A program made the translations under genes and the position numbers. From Letharia columbiana (lineage: Eukaryota > Ascomycota > Lecanoromycetes > Lecanorales > Parmeliaceae): 64,000 nucleotides of DNA. The stretch is taken from assembly GCF_014066305.1 (NCBI RefSeq), contig NW_023501043.1:1-64000 (forward strand). Direction: 5' to 3'. Positions within the stretch are counted from its first letter, which is position 1. Each line of letters begins with the position of its first letter. Shown here in pieces: positions 24,317-35,949 of the stretch. The notes below the pieces were generated by a model. The model saw only the letters and a program-made list of their open reading frames with translations, searched no databases and had not been told where the DNA came from.

Positions 24317-24594
24317 ACAGGGGGAAGATGTGAATATGATGAGATCGTGTATCATATGAAGTCGACTATTATCTAGATTGTGGCCAGTGGTTCAAACCGC
24401 AAGCATGGTATCTTGAGCGCCTTCCTACGGATGTAGGACAAATGCAGAAAACCTCCCCAATACAGGCTGTCTTCGCTCGCTTTCAAATGCTCCAATGTAC
24501 AAGAATCGAGAAGAATTGTAGAATATATGTACCCCAGTCATGGTATTTATCCGCCGTCCATAGATCCTTATAAGATGATGTGGGGGACGTATCA
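24317..24594. other. Short region between convergent genes
   Basis: About 280 bp between the ends of the methyltransferase-like gene and the large minus-strand gene. Presumably shared 3-prime untranslated sequence. Confidence 0.4.
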
Positions 24595-27500
24595 TCAGCG
24601 CCCACCACTCAACTCCCCATTACCCTTCAGAAAATCCCTCGCATCTTTGTCTCCACCGTTGGCAGCAAATTCCATCCAATGGAATACAACAGCAAAAGTG
24701 GATCGATCCAGTGCCCCCTTCTCCTTTTCACCAGTCCTCGCGTCGATCGACATTACGGACTTGTAGACATCGTTCGCTTTGGAGAAGGGCATTGTGACGC
24801 GCGGCAGTAGTTCAGGATGGGTGAGGTAGAAGAGGCCGAGCTCGCGAGCTGCGGGTGGAGAACCTTCCTTCGCAGTAATGAGCCAGATATTGGCGGCATC
24901 GCGGAGGGTTGTATTCATGAGGGTGGTGTCGGTGAGAGGATCGGTTAATTTCGAAGACGATATATGGTAGGCTGTGATCTGGTTCGCACGATTGATCATA
25001 CAATCGCAAAGGTCTTCTTTGAGCGCCAGCGCTGCAAGACCAGCATCCCAAAATGCTTTACCCTGTGCTGTTTGATCCAGGGTTTCCGGAGGTATGAAAG
25101 CGGCTATGTACTGGAGATCGCGGAACAGAGTTGTAGGACGTAGCTTTGGGTCGCGGAAGATCGAAAGGAGGGTCTTCACGACGTCATCGGTAGCAAGGAT
25201 ATGGGAGACCGTAGAGATTGATTGCGGGTTCAGCTGAGTGAAGCCGCTATGTTGACCCTTAGCTTTCAAAGTCCCAGCTCGACGTTCAGTGCAGTTGGCA
25301 ATGACTTCCTCAAGACTTGTAGCCTTGGTTCTGGGCACACTTCTGCCGCGGAGATAACGGTCACCATGAGATGATTGCTGTCTAGTTCTAGGGTCTGCAG
25401 AATCGGCAGTATGATGAACTGTTGATGAGTCCTGCACCGATCTGATAACCATATCTTCGAGCTCATAAAGAGATTGCAACTTCGCATAAGGATCGGGAGA
25501 GAGCGAAATCTTCTGCAACAGCATTGCGTAAGCCTCCGGAAAGGGAAAAGAGCTACTCTCATCTTCGAGCGAACCAACCAGGCTAGTATCCTCTCCTCCC
25601 TGGTGCAGGTTCACGGAGTTAGTAATGTTCGACGATCCATCCTGAGGAGAGACGACCTCGGCAATCTTGTCTTTGCCAACTGCTTCTGTCGCTGGTTCGG
25701 ATCTTAATTTCTTTCCAAACGCTCCGTAACCACTCTGGTTGGCGATGCAGTCATTGACCCAGGCGTCTGTCTCAGTACCTTGATTCCATAGCGGGTAACC
25801 AAGGTCACTAATCAAAAGGCTGCGAAGACTCGTCTTGATGTTGTCAGCGAAGGCCATTTTCGCAGGTGAGAACTCTGCTTCGTTGTTGGCTTGGGAGGTC
25901 CTATCTCCAAAGAATGAAATAGAAGGAGATGTCATAGTCCCTTGAAAAGGTGATGCGGAGCTGAAAGGATTACTCGACCAAGACCTCGGAGGGGACGTCG
26001 GGGTGGGAGGCAAAAGCGGGTGGATGCCGTGTAATCCAAGTCCCGTAAAAGCGGGAGAGGATTGGGTAGCGTTCCAAAAACCACCGAAGCTGCTCGACGC
26101 AGGTTTGACCTTGGGACTGCCGAATGCTTTGACAGGAGGATCTGACGGATGCAGTGCTGCAGAGTTTAGACGGGTATTCTCATACGGAATTGGGGAAGTA
26201 GGAGGGCCCATGTACGATGATGTATGTGCATTGGAGATCAAGCGCTGTGCGTCAAAGCTGGCTTTTTCACGCCTGAAAAGGTTGCTAGACCACAAAACCG
26301 GGTTTTTAAACGGGCTGGGACCCGCTATCTTACCAATAGATTTCTGAATCTCAAAGCAGAATCGGTGGATCCTTTCTTCCCCTTTGCAGAAATTCTCGAT
26401 ACTCCTGCGGGTAAGCCACCTGGACGTGAGTTCCACCTGCTCATCGGCGAGTTTCGATTTGCCACCGTAGTCCTTTGGGGCCGAAAGAGCTTCCAAGGTT
26501 TGAGCTTCGGGTCTAGTGAAAGTACCAGATCCTCGAAGTCGTTGGCGGGCCCAATTGGCTGTACTGGTAGGGGTTTTCGCACGCTTCGAGCTTGCCATGG
26601 CTCGCAAGGCGCGTGTGACATGCAAAGCTTCTTCGTACGTCGCTGAGTGCCTAACGTCCGACGAGTACCACATCTTGACCCGCAAGGCTTTTCGCTGCTC
26701 TTCCATTTTGGCTAAGACAGATCTTTGTTGTCTTCGCCACTTGTCTAGAGAGCGTAGCCGAACCTCGCCAGCTTTGCCCGCGTGGGTGGCAGCTTCTAGA
26801 TTCCTCCGAAGATCGTCTGCGATATCATGGAGGAGAGAGGAATACACTGTTGGTGATTTAGTAGAGGAAAGAAATTTGCGGTAGATGCTCAAAGTCTGCC
26901 ACCAGAAATGGGCTGTACCAAAGTCCAGACCAGACCGGGCTCTATCCAGGGATGCCTTTATGAGATCAATAAGCGGGTCAGATTGGTCCGAAGCACGTTT
27001 GCATTCTACTCTGACAGGAGCCTCCAGATTACGGAAATCCGATCTATCGTTTTGGCCCAACAGCTTGACAATGCCTGTTTTCAGGACCTCGAAGTCTCCT
27101 GTCAGGTCCATAGCCACAGAATCCCTGCCGATTCTCAATGGCGTGGGACTCAAAGTAAGCGTGGTCCCATCGCCCGAATAGTATATGAAAGCCCATGCAG
27201 TGTCCGAAGAAACCGAGTCTGAGGCGCCGCCAGGTCCTAGCAAGGTTGTCAACCTTCGGTAGATGTTGTTCAAGAGGAAAGGGAGCTCCTGCTTCAGAGG
27301 ATCCGTGCTTTTAGTTGGTCCCTTCCCATGTTCCACTTCGGAGGATTCTTGGGCGTCCTCCTTCCCGGTAGGTACATCATCCGTCAAGGTTTCGCTGACA
27401 AATGTTCTGCTGGTCGTTGAAGTCCCACTGGTACTCGGCGCGAAAGACGACGCCAAAGCACTGCCCGCATCGCTCGTGCTAGCGTTGAGTGTTGAGGATC

Positions 27501-29452
27501 CAGCGGTAGATGGAGGAGGGATATCCATCTCCCGAGAGTCTTTGGTGCCCGGAACAAGTGGCCTATCTGGATAGAGTGTTTGAATTAAGCCAATGATGTC
27601 CAAAGGACTTAGCATCAGGAACCGTGTTGAGAAGTTCTCATCCCCTTCCGGGGCCTGGAAGGGAGGCCTTGGATCATCAAGGGGGGGCTCAAAGCATCGG
27701 AAGATAGCCATGATCCCGTCTCGCACCTCGGGCTTCACAAGGGCTCCATTGTTGCTGAAGCAAGCGGCGTCAGCCACGCTTTGCTTACGATGAGGAAGAC
27801 TGCCAACGTACCATTGAAGTGTCACGTCGAAGACGCGCTGCTGCATCTGAACAACGAGCTTTTGCAGGATCATCTCCCGAACAGTGCCACCAATATAATG
27901 TGTCATCATAAGACCTCGTACCTAAAGATTTAAGCTATCAATTCGGCAGCAAGATCAGGGAGCTTACCTCGGGGTAGACAACGATGCTGGATATGAATGT
28001 TGCAAAGTACCACCTACAAACAAGGAAATGCTTTGCCCGAAGTCTAAGCTTCCGGTCTTCGATCTTGCGTAAAATAGCGTGGACAAAGATTAAAGCACTC
28101 TCAGGGATGGCCTGATGATGTGGTTCTGTGGTAAGCAGCCCAAACAGGTCTATAAGCGCCTTGTCAAAAAAGTCAGCCTCCGTTACTGCAGCCTTGGCGT
28201 TGTGCATTTCTATAGGATCATTGTAACTCGATGCCTGGCTGGCTTCTGGGTCCAGGAGGAAAGATCCTTCGGCTAGTATCTTCATCAGGTACGTCTCTAT
28301 CATTGGTTTCATGCGCCAGTCCTGGAAATTGGCAAAGGCGTCAACAGTAGCTATGACAAGTTCATCGCTGCCTGGCTTGGCCACGGCGAATCCTTCGGTG
28401 AAATTTCTGGCACAGATTGTAGACCATATGTCTGTCCGTCGAAAATGCTCAGAAGAGCCAGGCCGCGAAGAGGAATCAAAAACACCATATAGGAGTGCAA
28501 ACAAAGGGTCCTGGTTATGGAATCGATGAAGGTTGTCCATCCTCCGGGAAAGCTTCATCATCTGGCTATCCCGGCTATAAAATTGGGTCTTTCCGTGAGA
28601 GTGGTTCGTTAGAACCGAGAAGTCAATGCCCGCAGGGTGGTATGATGAAGTCAGGGCCGTGAGCTCCGATGGGGACATGCTGGATATCCGGTCAGACAGA
28701 AAACTTGGCTCGGTCCTGATCCAGGTGAGGAATGCGACGAGGATGCCCTGGTCCTCTGGTGGCAGCATTTGGACACAAGACTGCCTCTCCAAGTCCTCGG
28801 GATGTAAAGCATCCTTTCCAAGATCTGGGCCGGCAGGATTTGAGGCATCTCCAACCGTGTCGCAGGATGCCTTGAGTTGCTCACAGGCCTCATACAGACC
28901 AGCAAACCCAGCTTGGTCGTCGGTCTTATACTGATCGATCAAGTTACCATATGCAACAGAAAACGTGCTGATCAACCTCCGGTCAAGTCCGCACGCTAGG
29001 GTGAGACGGTCCATATCGGCCTCGATGGAAAAGGTCCGGGATCTTTGATACCTCTCCAAATCCACCAGATGGGCAAGTTCCTCCAAAGATATAAGAGATG
29101 GTATAGGGGCCTCTGCCGGCGGTAGTCCACCTTTTGTATTTGCTAATGGCCCTTTTGGTATGAGTTCCGTGTCTTCTGGGCGTACGTCCTCCTTGATGAC
29201 AGGTACATTTTTCGGGTCCAGCGCTCCTGCTTGCGCCTTGGCCTCGGGATCCACCTCTTCATCTGAGTCAACACTGGATGGTGGCAACGGTATCTTCAAT
29301 TCGATCGGAAGGTCTTCTGGATCCTGAGCTTCCATTGGCGAGGCGGTGGCCGAGGTAAAGGCGGATGCGTTAGAAGTGACCGGCATTATGGTGGAGGCCA
29401 AAGCTTCATTGGTCAGCGTTCGAGCTTCACAGTATGAGAGCACGTAGACCAT
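24595..29452 (-). CDS. Large RasGAP-like domain protein
   Basis: Two exons (29452-27968 and 27921-24595) with a 46-bp intron (27922-27967; GTAAGC, TTTAG, phase 0) give 1603 residues. The N terminus is acidic and disordered. The part around the intron has the helical pattern of a RasGAP fold: ESALIFVHAILRKI, then FLVCRWYFATFISSIVVYPE and, across the splice, VRGLMMTHYIGGTVREMILQ, which sits where RasGAP proteins have the FLR-xxxPAxxxP region. The earlier segment IWSTICARNFTEGFAV fits the start of that fold. The middle is Ser/Pro-rich, and the C-terminal 350 residues form another helical region containing a Sel1-like stretch (AARELGLFYLTHPELLP). The N-terminal RasGAP block suggests a regulator of a small GTPase, as in GAPVD1-like proteins, but I see no clear VPS9 domain and cannot point to an arginine finger. 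The frame is intact throughout. Confidence 0.5.
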
Positions 29453-31689
29453 GGACGCCTAGTTGCCTCCTCATGCCATTCGCAGCATCAGCTGATGAGG
29501 AGATAGAACATACAAGACAAACTGCGAGTATGCCCATGCATGGAGTAGGCGTTCTCCATGCTGTCCACCATATCATCGGGAGGCTGTATATAGTAGGGCA
29601 AGGATGTTGCCCCAATTCATTCGCCTCCACTTCGACATTGACCGCTGCGAGTATACATTATTGGCCGCTTGAGTGCGGAAGAGCTGAGCACTGTCGCTAA
29701 TATGTGCGAGTGGTCCCAGGCATTAGTGATGCTGGATTTGATGTTTCACGTCGCCATGAACACATTATCGATGAATGAAGGTGTTCACGGACAAGCGACG
29801 ATGACCTCGTGCCGCAGAAATGTCAAAGAATATGCCGGCGCAATGCTTGTACAAGTCATGCAGATTCGTGCAGGATTGTGGTGTGGTAGCAGCAGCGTCT
29901 GCAGCCAATTGACCCTCGTTCACATGATTGGGCGGGGTTCGAGGCTCACGCTAGTCCGATTTCAGTCTAGCAATTTTAGCTCTACATCAAATAAGGTACC
30001 TTTATCCCCTCCACTTAATTAAAGATTCGGCATTATCATTTGGCTACACCTGGCTGTCTCGGCCGAGCCAGGGGTTTGGTTGATTCAAAGCCTTTTATTT
30101 ACATACTGATGCTACCTGGTGCGATTGCTTAAATGTTCACAATAATGTACTGACTGGCCTCGACTACATGAAAGCTATTAAGGGGAAGATGAAAGATGGT
30201 ATCTGTCGATATTGGGCAAAGTGCCGACGCTCAAACACGTAGCAAAGACGCCTGGTTGAAAAGGGAAATACATTGCTTTGACCTTCCTGTCGCTTTTTGC
30301 ACGCCTCCCTCGCGATATTTGGAGTCGTTCGTGTCGAATGACTGCGCTGTCAGCGTGGATCGGCGTTTCCTTTACGGCCAGGCCTTTTAGTTGCATAATT
30401 TCTATCCGGAGATCTTCAACCTTGAGACTACTGGCAAATCATCGCAAAAGTCGATAATTCGGTGTGGCTCGCCTATCGACGCCATGGCACCCTTCGAGTC
30501 TTTCGGGATTCTCAACCCGGTCTGACGGTTTGGCGCGATACTCATCTCAAATTGTTGACGCATTTGAAGCCTTGGAGCAGTCGTGTATAGGGGCAAATCC
30601 CGTGATACGAAAGAGCCCCAGTGAGCGATGACTGCATCGCGGGATTGTGCAGATGTCAACGCCGTCGGCCAAGTATGCGTTGGCACTGCAGAGCTATCAC
30701 AGCCCTGTGGCCTGCTTGGCTTACCAGGGAAAGTTGGCTGCTAGGCATTGAGAAAAGAACAACGCACCGGGCGAGCAAGGGGTGACTGTGAAATCGATTA
30801 AAATAGGACGAGAGGAACGGCTCTGCAGAAAACGTGCAGTCGGAAGTCCTGCCTCGCAGCATTGGCTCCTGTCACTTCGTACCTTGCATTGTTCTTGCAT
30901 TATCTTCCTTCTTCCTTCCTCGAAGTCATGCTACCATTCCAAACTGAGAGCCGTCGATACGCAGACACTTCTTTTTGGGAAAAGAGAAGGGATTGATAAC
31001 CGAATCTAGAAATCGAATGGCTGAATATGAGCCGAGTGGAGGGAAAGGACCAAATCTTTTGTCCATGGTATTGCTAGTACGCCTGTCGACAATGCTTCGA
31101 TCCGTCTAGTAGGCAACTAAGGTAAGATTTGATGATTTGAATGAGAAGCCACCGTCGTCACCCTTTCCAGGAAGAAATTGACGCTTGAGCCGTCGGACGA
31201 AAGACGATGGATGAATCTGCTTCTGGGCGCCAAGTGGTCATAACGCTCACAGCCGCATGATGGTCTCAAAAGCACTCCTGCACCGAAAGTAGAGGCTGCT
31301 GAGAGTCCTAGGTGCTCCTGGATGGATCTAGCGGACAGTCTGAACAGGCGTATGTTTGTATCTACTCCCTAGAATAAAGTCAGCGATATCAAGGTGAGAG
31401 AGAGATCCGAGCCATGCATGATCAGATGGAAATCAACAAACATCATCGAGTACTTTACTTTACAGTGTGACTAAAAGATGCAATTGTTTTTTGGCGCATG
31501 TTAGCCCTGAGGGAAGCCTGAGGTAAAAGTAGGAGGCCCAGGTTCAGAGGGCCCGGAACGGGAGAAGCTTAGACCGATGGAATCTCGCCGTGTTTGCCCG
31601 CCAAAATTAGCTCACCACACAGAAATTTATCTCATTCTTTCATTCACATGTTACACCGACATTCATCATCTCCAACACTACACCCATTA
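29453..31689. other. Intergenic, 2.2 kb between divergent genes
   Basis: It separates the RasGAP-like gene (minus) from SPE2 (plus). Several short frames exist but none is convincing. No repeat or transposon end was found. Positions 31610-31690 are rich in C, T and A, like the start of a transcribed leader. Confidence 0.4.
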
Positions 31690-32341
31690 ATGACAATATA
31701 GCAAATCATTCTCAGACCTGGTACAAGAATCCTAGGCAGCCGTGATCCATGAGCAACAAAGACCTACTACGTTTCCTTTCAAAGCCTGCGAAGTGAGTCT
31801 GACCTCAAGCACGAGACATTGTCGCTTTCTCTATAGGAGCTTTGCACTCTTGGTCACCAAAACCTGGCTGACGCTGTCTCTATATAGGCCTAGATAACAC
31901 CCGTCGCAAAAGTCCGGAAACCTTCTCCAACCTTCTTTCCCAAACCAAACAGTCCATCCTCGTTTGCTTGCACGGCGCGAGGATCATAACATAGCCAAAA
32001 TTCCTTGGTACAAGGACTTCTTCATTCCTCTCTCGGCTCGACCTCCATAACGACCCCGAAGTCAAGAAATATCAACCCCTTACTGCTGCTGGCTTAAGCC
32101 AGCCTCCACATCATCCCACCGAGCGTGGGCCTTCTTTTCTCGGGCGGACGCCGCACGGTTCGTCTGAGTGGAAGATTGTGCTCCACGGTGCTTCCAAGGC
32201 AGACAGGAACCGTATCAGCTTGAAGAACCGATCCTCAGCGGTCGTGTGTATCCGCCGCCTACGTCCTTCCGCCACCCAATCCACATCCGACAATAATCGG
32301 CTGCAGCGGATCAAGGTCTTTGACCGAGCCACCGCACGGAG
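31690..32341 (+). promoter_or_regulatory. Long 5-prime leader of SPE2 with upstream ORFs and a leader intron
   Basis: Ahead of the SPE2 start lie a minimal upstream ORF (ATG 31690, three codons then TAG) and a second upstream ATG at 31749. The second runs 15 codons (MSNKDLLRFLSKPAK) to a TGA at 31794-31796. That TGA overlaps a good donor (GTGAGT at 31793). Removing an intron 31793-31887, which ends in a GGCTGAC branch and TATAG, changes the end to two more codons and TAA at 31895-31897. A third ATG at 32178 opens a 77-codon frame that overlaps the SPE2 ATG in another frame. AdoMet decarboxylase mRNAs in animals and plants are known to be controlled through upstream ORFs and polyamines. That this leader does the same is an inference; transcription start and splicing are not shown by the sequence. 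Confidence 0.45.
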
Positions 32342-34015
32342 ATGGTCAATACTGAAATACCCAAGAATTACACAGCGTCTCCCTCGTCTTTTAGTGGGAC
32401 ACCACATCTGACTATCAATCGTGATGTTGCAGTCGATCTCGACTCCAGCAATGCATTTGAAGGTATGTTTTTCAGGAGACGTCCCGACTTGGGGATATGC
32501 TGACTTGATACAGGGCCTGAAAAGCTATTAGAAGTATGGTTCAGCGCTTCCTCCAACTCCCTCCCGGCAGCCTCTGCTCCGGTAGGGTTGAAAGTCGTAC
32601 CTTCTGAAGTGTGGAAGGATATGCTCGAGCTGGTCAATTGCAAGGTCCTTTCTATCGTCGAATCGGAACATGTCGATGCCTATCTGCTATCCGAATCCAG
32701 CATGTTCGTCTTTCCCCACAAGCTCATACTCAAAACATGCGGCACAACCACACTACTCAGCGGCTTGCCAAGAATCCTCGAGATCGCAGCCTTAGTTGCC
32801 GGATTCCCGCATGTGCTTGCCAATCAAACCCTCGGAACGGGCACTGCAGCCAAACCATACCGGGTTTTCTACAGCAGGAAGAATTTTCTGTTTCCTGACC
32901 GTCAACGGGGACCTCACCGAAGCTGGAGAGACGAGGTCAAGTCACTCGACAGATTGTTTCTTGGCGGCAGTGCTTATATGATTGGTAAAATGAACGGCGA
33001 ACACTGGTATCTGTATCTTACGGAACCCAACACGATTCTGACGCCTCCTGCAACACCCGAGAGACGTGAGACGGAGACGAAATTCATGGGTCTCCCAGTG
33101 TCAAATGCAACCATGAAGGTCTTCGATCCATACGACGACGACGACCAAGATGAGACCCTAGAACTTCTTATGACAGACTTGGAGCCAGAGAATGCCAAGA
33201 ACTTCTACCTGGACCACGCGAGTGCGGTCGCGGAGGGTCGATACTATCAAGAAGCACACAAGGCGCGCATTGACGCCGAGAAGCACGTAGGAGATATCAA
33301 CAGTTTTCCCTCGAAGCCCGCCAAAATCCCGGACAAGGGGTACCTCAAGACCATTGATGAGAACGCCGACGTATTCAGCAACACATCCTCTGACCCTGGG
33401 GATCTCATGTCCGACGACTCCGAGCTTGAATATCCCGAAGAGCTTACGACGGAAGGACACGCCCTTGGTACTGTTGTTTCTGAAGTCTGTGGACTAGCCG
33501 ATGTCTACCCAACATCGAAGTACCCGGACGCTCGAGTTGACGCCTACCTCTTCACCCCTTGCGGGTTCTCCGCCAATGGCGTCATCCCTGCTCCAAATGG
33601 CCCCGAGGCCACTCACTACTTCACCGTCCACGTCACACCGGAGCCTAACTGCTCTTATGCATCCTTCGAGACCAACGTCCCCAGCAAGCAAACGGGTCGT
33701 GAAACGGCGGATGTGATTGAGCAGGTGGTCAACATCTTCAAGCCCGGTCGCTTCTCGGTGACACTGTTCGAAGGCAAGAAGCTCGACGACGAGATGGATC
33801 ATAGCGCGAGCGAGAACGGCAACGAGACGGCCAACAAGATCAAGGCGTTGGAGAAACAGGTGGCGAGGAAGGGAAGTCGTCTGGATCAGATCCGAGGTTA
33901 CAGACGTGTGGATCGGATCGTGCACGACCTGCAGGGCTATGAGTTGGTCTTCAAGTACTACGAGAGGTATGATTGGGAGGGTGGGGCGCCAAGACTGGGC
34001 GAGGTTGGCTTCTGA
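32342..34015 (+). CDS. SPE2: S-adenosylmethionine decarboxylase proenzyme (spermidine/spermine synthesis)
   Basis: Two exons (32342-32462 and 32514-34015; intron 51 bp, GTATGT, ATGCTGAC branch, CAG, phase 1) encode 540 residues. The catalytic features of the eukaryotic family are all present: FEGPEKLLEVWF with Glu40 and Glu43, the self-cleavage site LSESSMF between Glu101 and Ser102 (Ser102 becomes the pyruvoyl group), KTCGTT with Cys116 as proton donor, and PCGFSANG plus the later THYFTVHVTPEP, SYASFETN segment with the processing Ser and His. The FEG motif is only complete after splicing, which fixes exon 1. An acidic, disordered insert between about residues 220 and 330 makes it longer than the animal enzyme, as is common in fungi. 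It supplies decarboxylated AdoMet for polyamine synthesis. The long leader upstream suggests translational control. Confidence 0.95.
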
Positions 34016-35368
34016 CTACATGATCAGTTGACCGTAGCGGCGAGGGCTGCGGCAGCAAGACACGGTGGAATTCCCGTTAATGGTGACGACATCGTTGTGA
34101 AAGAGGGGGGATGAATGTGCGGGACTGATTTGCTTTGTGCGGCGTTGAATCTTTCTCTCCCGTGGCCGACGCGCTCCGTTTCGGGGGATCGTGGGCGGTA
34201 GATTTCGTTCAAGCATGGTGCATCTTTGAACGGTGCCGTCTTTCTCTCTTTTCTAACTGCAACCATTCTTTATACACCTAGACATAACTATAACACCGTT
34301 TCTCCACTCAGGGTCCCCAAGGACGATCCCACTACACCCTTCCAAACCACTCGCCTTGCCCGGCCGCCGTAGTCATCTATAAAGTAGTATCCCATCTACC
34401 ACCTCCACCGACCCCTCGCGTGTAAAATGTCTCTCAATATATCCCCCTCACCGAAAATTTACCTCACATGGTATCGCTTCCCAATGCTCTTTCCAGCACG
34501 CAACCTGATAACGAATTCCTCTCCACATCGCTCCCGGGTCGTCGTACATCTCTCTCCGACGTTGCCCCTGCTCCCAATCTTCCACCGTCTCGACGAGCCA
34601 TCCTGCCCGCGCTGTATGAATCGATAATCCCCACTTAAGCAATGGCTTACTCAGGCAAACAAACGTTCCTTTGAGATATTCGTAGCTTTTAATATCATCC
34701 TTCATCGCGTGATCAGGATTGTTCTAACCACCTTATTGCGCGGGGGTTTTTGGGGCTATTTGGCTTCCATCGAAGTCTGACGGACGGGTTATTGCGTTGG
34801 GGGGTTTTTTTGGTGGTGGGCTTGTACTCTACTTGATCCCGTGGCATTTTTACACCCGGCCAGTGGATGGGATGGCCACGTACTAGTAGTACCTATTCGA
34901 TCATCGTGAGAGGGAATGATTGTGCCTGTATGAAGCTGCTTTTTGTGACCGGCTGTACTACTTTTTATACCTGTGCGGGGATACGGGTATTGTGTAGCTA
35001 CGGTGGGGGATTGGAACAGCGGTAGGGTATCTAGAGGCTTGGAACCGTGCAGGGACGGAGAGCTCCACTGTCTGGATAGAGTACGCAGGCGTGATGGGAG
35101 CGGCGGGGTTGTTTGGTTTTGCTGACTTCGAATACGATATGGAGGAGGTATTGGATTTTTGCTGCGAGAGGAAATGATTGGGGACACCTTGGTGATAGAG
35201 GAACATAAGCGAGGAGCGTCGCTTCATTGGTAGTCGTTGAGTGAAGCTGTGACGGTGTCGTACCTGGTGGGCTTCGCAATCATTTATCTCACATTCTCAT
35301 AATTAGCGGTTGTGGATGCGAGTAATAATGCTCGTACAGGCAATAAGGAATGCGAAAACCCGCCCGAA
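34016..35368. other. Intergenic, no confident gene
   Basis: Overlapping minus-strand frames at 34789-35279 are short, Pro/Ser/Thr-rich and differ in frame, so they look like chance. No other feature was recognised. It probably includes the SPE2 3-prime region. Confidence 0.4.
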
Positions 35369-35745
35369 CTACCTCGGCGAGCGTCGCTGGTACTCTTTCT
35401 CGTGAGGGCTCTTGAACTTTGCCATGGTCTCTTCGAATTCTTTCTGAGACTATCCACACGTTGAGATGGCAGCGCCAGCGAGCCCCCAGTGACGTACGTA
35501 GGATCGACTGGTAGTGGGCATCTATATCCTACCTGCAAAGTTCCCTGTACATTCTCCATAAGGCCAGCTTCGACCACGAGATGATGCGGGAGTTTGGTAT
35601 GGTGATGCAGACTTCCGTGGATGAGGGGCTTTTTCTGCTCTGGAGGATCGGGTGGTCGCTGGGAATAAGGGGACCGGATCGTTCTCCTTGCGGGTCTTAC
35701 GACTTTTTGGCCTGGGCCAGAAGGGAATCTAAGATGCCCCAGCGT
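35369..35745 (-). CDS. Possible small spliced gene, 5-prime end not found
   Basis: Three open segments join in phase 0: 35745-35701, 35658-35533 and 35443-35369, separated by a 42-bp intron (35659-35700, GTAAGA, CCCAG) and an 89-bp intron (35444-35532, GTAGGA, CTCAG). The joined 81-residue tail has a protein-like pattern: RPPDPPEQKKPLIHGSL, a His-rich stretch, LVVEAGLMENVQGTLQ, and then an amphipathic KEFEETMAKF region, ending EKEYQRRSPR and a stop. No family is recognised. The first segment has no ATG, so at least one 5-prime exon lies beyond it, perhaps in the open frame at 35746-35946. The competing frame of the first exon (SLLAQAKKS) is also open, so the model is weak. Confidence 0.35.
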
Positions 35746-35949
35746 CTAGATTTGATCGGCTGTTGAGACCCTTTTCTTCGACTCTCGTCTGTTCGGACGC
35801 ACCGCTTTGGCTATGTAGATGACGACACTTTGATTTCTGATACCTTGGGCTTTGGAAAATATACACTCTTTTGACTTTGATGTCCCATGCATTTTCGGAG
35901 CAACTGAAACAAGCTCTCCACTGAATTGGTCTCTCATGTCTTTCACTCC

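Noticed and set aside
23498..24355. 285-codon minus-strand ORF rich in Pro, His and Gly
   Set aside because: Antisense of the GC-rich methyltransferase-like gene; no domain.
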